In this document: piece by piece, positions 59,453 through 64,000 of the stretch
Position numbering within the stretch: position 1 is the first letter of the stretch
Layout: every line of letters begins with the position of its first letter
NCBI RefSeq assembly: GCF_025751585.1
Contig: NZ_JAOWKX010000003.1
Coordinates: forward strand, 324,323-388,322
Length of the DNA: 64,000 nucleotides
Direction of reading: 5' to 3'
From: Fluctibacter corallii
Lineage (GTDB): Bacteria; Pseudomonadota; Gammaproteobacteria; Enterobacterales; Alteromonadaceae
The notes under the pieces: model-generated
Seen by the model: only the letters and a program-made list of their open reading frames with translations
Database searches by the model: none
What the model was told of the DNA's origin: nothing
Program-made: the position numbers and the translations under genes

Positions 59453-59971
59453 ATGAATATATCAATGATTGCAGCCATGGCTAACGGGCGCGTAATTGGT
59501 AAAGACAACACAATGCCTTGGCATTTACCTGCTGATCTCGCCCACTTTAAGCGCGTTACACTCGGCAAGCCCGTGATTATGGGTAGGAAAACGTTCGAGT
59601 CGATTGGTAGGCCGCTTCCCGGTCGATTAAACATTGTTATTAGCCGTAATCCGGATTTTAAACCTGACAATGTGACTTGTGTCAGCTCTTGTGAGCAGGC
59701 TTTAGTTTATGCACAAGAGCATAGTGAAAATGTCGACGAAATCATGATTATTGGTGGAGGCACCGTTTATGACTATTTTCTTCCACATTGTGACACGCTG
59801 TATTTAACCGAGATAGAACTCGATGCTGAAGGGGACACATGCTTTCCCGATTATCAGAAAGACTTTGAGTGGTCGCTAATCGATGAAGAAAAGCATAACG
59901 AGGACGATCGGAATCCATATGCCTACCGTTTTCTTACATTGAAAAAAGTGGGAGTTAAACAATCTAGCTAA
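59453..59971 (+). CDS. folA: Dihydrofolate reductase
   Basis: NADPH-dependent reduction of dihydrofolate. Diagnostic MIAAMANGRVIGKDNTMPWHLPADL, KRVTLGKPVIMGRKTFESIGRPLPGR and IMIIGGGTVYDYFL (quoted in pieces). 172 residues from the ATG giving MNISMIAAM, about 13 longer than E. coli at the C-terminus; the longer frame upstream has no family match. Convergent with the next gene, overlapping by four bases. Confidence 0.95.
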   Translation: MNISMIAAMANGRVIGKDNTMPWHLPADLAHFKRVTLGKPVIMGRKTFESIGRPLPGRLNIVISRNPDFKPDNVTCVSSCEQALVYAQEHSENVDEIMIIGGGTVYDYFLPHCDTLYLTEIELDAEGDTCFPDYQKDFEWSLIDEEKHNEDDRNPYAYRFLTLKKVGVKQSS

Positions 59972-60417
59972 TGTAGCGAAAACTGTTTGTTACCGTAGCG
60001 TCTCGCGAATTTTTCGATAGGTATGCCGTTGCAGTATATGTCAGATACCCGCTTTTGACCAAAAAGCCTATTTTTAACATCAATGAAGGTTTGATTTGAC
60101 GTTGCTGCTGCTACGCAAAGTTGCGTTTCACGATTGTCTTCTCTTGCTTCGAATGCATAAACACGGACTATGTCATTGCCTTCGGTATCGTTGTAACGTT
60201 TCGCAAATTCGTCAATAGGTAGGCCATTGCAAGTGAATACATCAAGGTCACGCTGATTAAATCCAAATTGCTTAAGTGCTTCTCGAAGTGCATCGTCAGA
60301 TTTGGCTGCGGCAATGCATACCGCTGACAGATTGGAGCCGTCGCTATTGGTAAATGTCACACCATGAGCGGGCAACGAACAGCATATTAAAATAAAAAAT
60401 AACCAGCGTATTGTCAT
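59968..60417 (-). CDS. Exported protein with duplicated Cys-containing domain (DUF3718-like)
   Basis: 149 residues: signal peptide (LFFILICCSLPAHG-VTF) and two repeats. Repeat 1 has SAVCIAAAKSDD and VFTCNGLPIDEFAKRY; repeat 2 has TQLCVAAATSN and IYCNGIPIEKFARRY. Each repeat has two Cys, likely one disulfide. The pattern matches what I recall of DUF3718, usually a single unit; here it is doubled. Function unknown. Confidence 0.72.
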   Translation of the reverse strand: MTIRWLFFILICCSLPAHGVTFTNSDGSNLSAVCIAAAKSDDALREALKQFGFNQRDLDVFTCNGLPIDEFAKRYNDTEGNDIVRVYAFEAREDNRETQLCVAAATSNQTFIDVKNRLFGQKRVSDIYCNGIPIEKFARRYGNKQFSLH

Positions 60418-60547
60418 AGCGTCCCTAAAGTATTTCCAGCACTCGTGTAAAAGTGATAAGGGTTAAGGTGTGGCAGTGTTCTACCATTGGTAGAATATCT
60501 ATCCGTCGTTATCACCTCAGTGTGCAAAAAATCAGGGCATGTGTCAA

Positions 60548-60569
60548 AGCGCCCTTGGCCAAGGGCGCT
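60548..60569 (-). terminator. Hairpin downstream of rpoS
   Basis: A 22-base perfect palindrome AGCGCCCTTGG/CCAAGGGCGCT seven bases past the rpoS stop, followed on the minus strand by TTTGACAC. A strong stem with a short U-tract. Confidence 0.7.
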
Positions 60570-60575
60570 GATAAC

Positions 60576-61562
60576 TTATTGATTTTTGTTAAATAGGGCT
60601 TCTAAGTTGAGACCCTGATGGCCTAACATGTCTCTTAATCGCCTTAGCGCCTCGACTTGAATTTGTCTGACCCGCTCCCGTGTTAAACCGATTTCAGCGC
60701 CAACATCTTCCAGAGTAGAGGGTTCATAGCCCATCAATCCGAAGCGTCTGGCAAGTACCTCTCTTTGTTTAGGGTTGAGCTCCTCAAGCCACTTCACGAT
60801 ACTTGATTTAATGTCTTTATCTTGAAGTTCATCCTCTGGCCCATGCCCCTTTTCATCTGCGATAATATCAAGCAGCGCTTTGTCATTGTCGCTGCCTATT
60901 GGCGTATCTACAGAAGTGATTCGTTCATTGAGACGCAACATCTTACTCACGTCTTCTACAGGCTTGTCTAAGGCTTCAGCTATCTCTTCTGCGGTCGGTT
61001 CATGATCAAGCTTTTGCGCTAGCTCTCTAGCTGCACGTAAGTACACATTGAGTTCTTTTACTACATGAATTGGAAGTCGAATGGTGCGAGTTTGATTCAT
61101 AATTGCGCGCTCAATGGTTTGACGAATCCACCAAGTCGCGTAGGTTGAAAACCTGAAACCCCGCTCAGGATCAAATTTCTCCACGGCCCGAATAAGACCG
61201 AGATTACCCTCTTCGATTAAGTCTAATAGCGCTAAACCGCGATTATTATATCGTCGAGCGATTTTTACTACTAATCTAAGGTTGCTGACTATCATTCGTT
61301 TGCGGGAGGCTTCACACCCTCTCAGTGCTCGCCTTGCGAAGTACACTTCTTCCTCTGCGGAAAGAAGCGGTGAGAACCCAATTTCACCTAAATAGAGCTG
61401 GGTTGCATCGAGATTTTTTTGCAGTTCGTCCTGACCCTGTAAGATTTCCTCCATCTGATCATTTTCATCAGATTCAATCTCTTCTAGTTCTTTGTCAATA
61501 GCATTGTCAATATCGTCGGCAGCTTTTACTGCTTCTGCGACTGCGGCCTTCGGTTCACCCAT
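60576..61562 (-). CDS. rpoS: RNA polymerase sigma factor RpoS
   Basis: Stationary-phase and general stress sigma factor, 328 residues. Regions 1.2-2 ([55 protein letters not shown]), 3 and 4 ([25 protein letters not shown]) are all present, quoted in pieces. The N-terminus has an acidic extension. Preceded by nlpD, as in most gammaproteobacteria, so the main rpoS promoter may lie inside nlpD. Confidence 0.97.
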   Translation of the reverse strand: MGEPKAAVAEAVKAADDIDNAIDKELEEIESDENDQMEEILQGQDELQKNLDATQLYLGEIGFSPLLSAEEEVYFARRALRGCEASRKRMIVSNLRLVVKIARRYNNRGLALLDLIEEGNLGLIRAVEKFDPERGFRFSTYATWWIRQTIERAIMNQTRTIRLPIHVVKELNVYLRAARELAQKLDHEPTAEEIAEALDKPVEDVSKMLRLNERITSVDTPIGSDNDKALLDIIADEKGHGPEDELQDKDIKSSIVKWLEELNPKQREVLARRFGLMGYEPSTLEDVGAEIGLTRERVRQIQVEALRRLRDMLGHQGLNLEALFNKNQ

Positions 61563-61648
61563 GACTGCATCTCCTGCTTGTTAAGAATTTGTGTTTACGG
61601 TCTCCCCATTTTCCTTTTTGCTTTTATTTATTGTTATTTGAATTATGT

Positions 61649-62482
61649 TTACTTTGGTAAATACCTAAGTGGATCAACAGATTTTCCTTTGTAGCGCACT
61701 TCGAAGTGAAGCATGATGCGATCAGCATCGCTATCACCCATTGTCGCTATTTGTTGCCCAGCAGATACCCATTGTTGCTCTTTTACGAGTATTTTCTCGT
61801 TGTGAGCGTATGCACTCAAAAATTTATCTGAATGCTTGATGATCACCAATCGACCAAATCCCCTTAAAGCACTTCCTGTGTATACGACTTTGCCAGCAGC
61901 GGCGGCCTTGATTGGTGTTCCACGGTTGCCCGCGATATCAACGCCTTTGTTCCCTTGTGCTCGGCTGGAGAAGGTGCTTATCACCTTTCCCTTCGCCGGC
62001 CACTGCCACCGTTCTACACGTTGAGGAAACGCACTAGAAGGTTGTTTTTTGGCTAATTTTTGACCTGTTCGTGAATTACCATACGCCTGCTTGTTGGTAC
62101 GGTCAACTGGAATTTGTGAATTTTTTGTTAAGGTCTGACCACTTGGCTTGGGTGAGGGTTTTGGCGTATTACTAACACGCTGCTTGGTTTTCAACCGCTG
62201 GCCGGGATAAATCTCATAAGGGGGGGCAATATTGTTAAAACGCGCTAAATCTCTGTAGTCATTGCCACTTATCCAAGCGATAGAGTATAAGGTATCCCCG
62301 CGTTTTACGATGTATTCATCTTTTGCGTAAGAGCCCTGTTTACGATCATAGACTGTTTTACCTGAATGAACTTCTACAACGGGGGCTGGCGTGGTTCGGC
62401 TACTACATGCACTTACTAAATACAGCGTCATGAGATAAATAACACAACGTGCATATGAAAAAGTCGTTGAACGGATTTTCAT
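61649..62482 (-). CDS. nlpD: Lipoprotein NlpD, LysM and degenerate LytM domains
   Basis: Envelope lipoprotein that activates the amidase AmiC during cell separation, 277 residues. Lipobox YLVSAC with lipidated Cys26, a LysM domain (YIVKRGDTLYSIA, about 57-100), a Ser/Lys-rich linker and a LytM domain (about 165-275). The first zinc motif reads NKGVDIAG, with Asn for His, so the domain is catalytically dead as in E. coli NlpD. 86 bases upstream of rpoS. Confidence 0.95.
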   Translation of the reverse strand: MKIRSTTFSYARCVIYLMTLYLVSACSSRTTPAPVVEVHSGKTVYDRKQGSYAKDEYIVKRGDTLYSIAWISGNDYRDLARFNNIAPPYEIYPGQRLKTKQRVSNTPKPSPKPSGQTLTKNSQIPVDRTNKQAYGNSRTGQKLAKKQPSSAFPQRVERWQWPAKGKVISTFSSRAQGNKGVDIAGNRGTPIKAAAAGKVVYTGSALRGFGRLVIIKHSDKFLSAYAHNEKILVKEQQWVSAGQQIATMGDSDADRIMLHFEVRYKGKSVDPLRYLPK

Positions 62483-62564
62483 ATTAAGTGTGTTACCTCA
62501 TAAATGCAGAAGACGAAGCACAATTGTCACTACGTCGAAAATTTCTGCAAGTCTCTTTGTCGGA

Positions 62565-63524
62565 TTAAGACGCTTGTTCGTCATGAACTCTACCGAGTTT
62601 TTCCATTAATATCACTAATACAATGCCTAACAACAGTAGGCCAAAGGCAAGTGGGGCGTTGGCGTTCAATCCGGTATTGAGTTCATAAACCGCAGGAAGT
62701 ACGTTTTTCTCTACGAGTGGAACCACCTCGCCGTGACGGTTTATGGTGGTTTCAAGTGTGATTTTCCACGGCCAAACTTTATTGAGTGCACCCACCATAA
62801 ACCCACTCAGTAAAGAGAGGGTTAGCATTTTTTGATGGTTGAACATCCAGTTCAAGACACGAGAAAAGCTCAATAAGCCTGCAATGCATCCCAATCCAAA
62901 TAAGCCAATGATGATTAGGTTGAGCTCTTTTACTGCTGTAAATATAGGGGCATACAACCCAAGTAATAACAAAATAAAGCTACCAGAGATGCCGGGTAAT
63001 ATCATGGCGCATATGGCAATAGAGCCGGCTAAAAATACAAAGAGTGGTGTGGCTTCTGTCGCGGTTGGCGTCAGGGTTGTAATAAAGTACGCCACACAGG
63101 CACCCAATATAAATGTGAGTACTCTAGGTAGGTTCCATTTGTCTACATGGCGAGCCACGGACCATACTCCAGCCACAATCAGCCCAAAGAAGAATGCCCA
63201 CAACATAGCAGGATAATGCTCAAGTAAATGAAGAATACCGCGGCTTAGCGTCAGGATGCTCAATATCACCCCCGAAAACAGTGCGACCAAAAAGTTGCCA
63301 TTAACGTGTTGCCACGCAGCCCCGAATCCTTGTTGCATCAGTAGTCTCAGCGCATCCGGGCCACACTGCTTTAATGAGTAAATCAGCTCTTCGTAAATCC
63401 CTGTAATAAAAGCGATAGTTCCACCTGATACGCCAGGAACGACATCAGCGGCCCCCATCATCATGCCTTTGCCTGCAACGCTTAAATAATCACGCCATGA
63501 TGAGCGAGAGGGAGTTATTTCCAT
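62565..63524 (-). CDS. DUF368 polytopic membrane protein
   Basis: 319 residues with eight to nine membrane segments and the DUF368 signature GMMMGAADVVPGVSGGTIAFITGIYEELI near the N-terminus and MILPGISGSFILLLLGLY in the middle (quoted in pieces). The paired PGxSGGT/PGISGS motifs indicate an inverted repeat topology, as in recently described undecaprenyl-phosphate flippases of the DUF368 (PopT) family. It lies between pcm and nlpD on the same strand; in E. coli these two are adjacent. Confidence 0.9.
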   Translation of the reverse strand: MEITPSRSSWRDYLSVAGKGMMMGAADVVPGVSGGTIAFITGIYEELIYSLKQCGPDALRLLMQQGFGAAWQHVNGNFLVALFSGVILSILTLSRGILHLLEHYPAMLWAFFFGLIVAGVWSVARHVDKWNLPRVLTFILGACVAYFITTLTPTATEATPLFVFLAGSIAICAMILPGISGSFILLLLGLYAPIFTAVKELNLIIIGLFGLGCIAGLLSFSRVLNWMFNHQKMLTLSLLSGFMVGALNKVWPWKITLETTINRHGEVVPLVEKNVLPAVYELNTGLNANAPLAFGLLLLGIVLVILMEKLGRVHDEQAS

Positions 63525-63550
63525 ATTTTAAAGGCTCCGAACGATAAAAA

Positions 63551-64000
63551 CTAAATGATGTCGCCAGCAACAAGAGGCACAAAACGGACCGCTTCAACGA
63601 CCTTTTGCGTGAACTCTCCGTCTGTGCGCGTAATGCAAAGTAACGATTGTGTGTCTTCCCCAACCGGAATGACTAATCGTCCTCCTTCATTGAGCTGAGC
63701 ATAAAGGGCTTCTGGAATTTCTTTGGCAGCGGCGGTCACGATAATGGCATCAAAAGGGCCCTTTGAAGGCCAACCGTTCCAGCCGTCACCATGCTTCATG
63801 GATACATTATGCAAATCAAGCTGGTTCATCCGTCGCTTGGCTTGGAATTGTAGCGCTTTGATGCGCTCAACCGAATAGACGTGCTGGAATAGCTGAGCAA
63901 GAATAGCAGTTTGATAGCCTGAACCGGTGCCTAACTCCAACACCGTTTTAGGCTTGTTTTCACTTTCAAGCAGCAACTCTGTCATTTTAGCGACAATGTA
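63551..64000 (-). CDS. pcm: Protein-L-isoaspartate O-methyltransferase (partial, N-terminus beyond window)
   Basis: Repairs isoaspartate in aged proteins using SAM. The frame is open to the window edge; about 149 C-terminal residues of a normal 208-212 are present. SAM loop [49 protein letters not shown] (quoted in pieces). Upstream part of the pcm-DUF368-nlpD-rpoS series. Confidence 0.96.
   Translation of the reverse strand, partial: YIVAKMTELLLESENKPKTVLELGTGSGYQTAILAQLFQHVYSVERIKALQFQAKRRMNQLDLHNVSMKHGDGWNGWPSKGPFDAIIVTAAAKEIPEALYAQLNEGGRLVIPVGEDTQSLLCITRTDGEFTQKVVEAVRFVPLVAGDII

Overview
The window reads as chromosomal DNA of a marine gammaproteobacterium of the order Alteromonadales (Alteromonas, Aestuariibacter or Glaciecola-like). 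This rests on gene orders (trxA/rhlB/gppA, ubiE-ubiJ-ubiB followed by tatABC-tatD, ispB/rplU-rpmA-obgE, pcm...nlpD-rpoS), on protein wording (Pseudomonas-type magnesium-dependent HemB, Vibrio/Alteromonas-type second EF-G) and on the PEP-CTERM protein. I found no rRNA, tRNA, CRISPR array, transposase or phage gene.

Layout. 1-9.3 kb: 5' three quarters of a stand-alone second EF-G gene, a diguanylate cyclase, a MacB/LolD-like ABC exporter whose permease carries a Glu-His repeat, and a secreted propeller-amidohydrolase. 9.5-14.6 kb: a five-gene minus-strand locus (HlyD adaptor, C39-peptidase ABC transporter, small LuxR regulator, 64-residue double-glycine-type peptide, ATP-grasp ligase) that has every part of a graspetide (omega-ester/omega-amide peptide) RiPP pathway; this is the most likely undescribed system here. 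14.8-24.9 kb: Mpo1-like membrane protein, YbbN-like co-chaperone, gppA-rhlB divergent from trxA, a GAF histidine kinase with a stand-alone receiver, two tandem orphan periplasmic binding proteins, a PEP-CTERM protein and a cupin. 25-41 kb: mostly housekeeping (gorA, prlC, ubiE-ubiJ-ubiB, tatABC, tatD, a 7TM-DISM diguanylate cyclase, hemB, purA), interrupted by a beta-rich secreted protein, an envelope protein inside the tat operon and a TauD-like protein with altered metal ligands.

42-50 kb: aldehyde dehydrogenase with a VOC protein, a DUF3703 protein, a secreted lipase-like hydrolase with a DUF4785 protein, ispB, rplU-rpmA and obgE. 50.3-58.4 kb: an accessory redox neighbourhood: a MarR regulator with a C-terminal Cys/His cluster, an AurF-like diiron oxygenase divergent from a ferredoxin-type reductase and a secreted beta-propeller, a glutamine amidotransferase, then thiol-redox and small secreted proteins (glutaredoxin-like, redoxin, DUF4399, DUF2024). 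58.5-64 kb: MOSC protein, folA, a duplicated-domain secreted protein, then rpoS, nlpD, a DUF368 membrane protein and the 3' part of pcm.

How parts work together. In the peptide locus the ATP-grasp enzyme would crosslink Ser/Thr (or Lys) to Glu side chains in the peptide's C-terminal part, the C39 domain would remove the leader after Gly-Ala during export, HlyD would bridge to a TolC encoded elsewhere, and the LuxR protein would control the locus. In the AurF locus the reductase is the natural electron donor for the diiron enzyme and the MarR protein the likely redox-responsive switch; the substrate cannot be read from sequence. Several starts were moved from the longest reading frame to a downstream ATG because of a clear Shine-Dalgarno sequence, a signal peptide or family length; these choices are given per entry.
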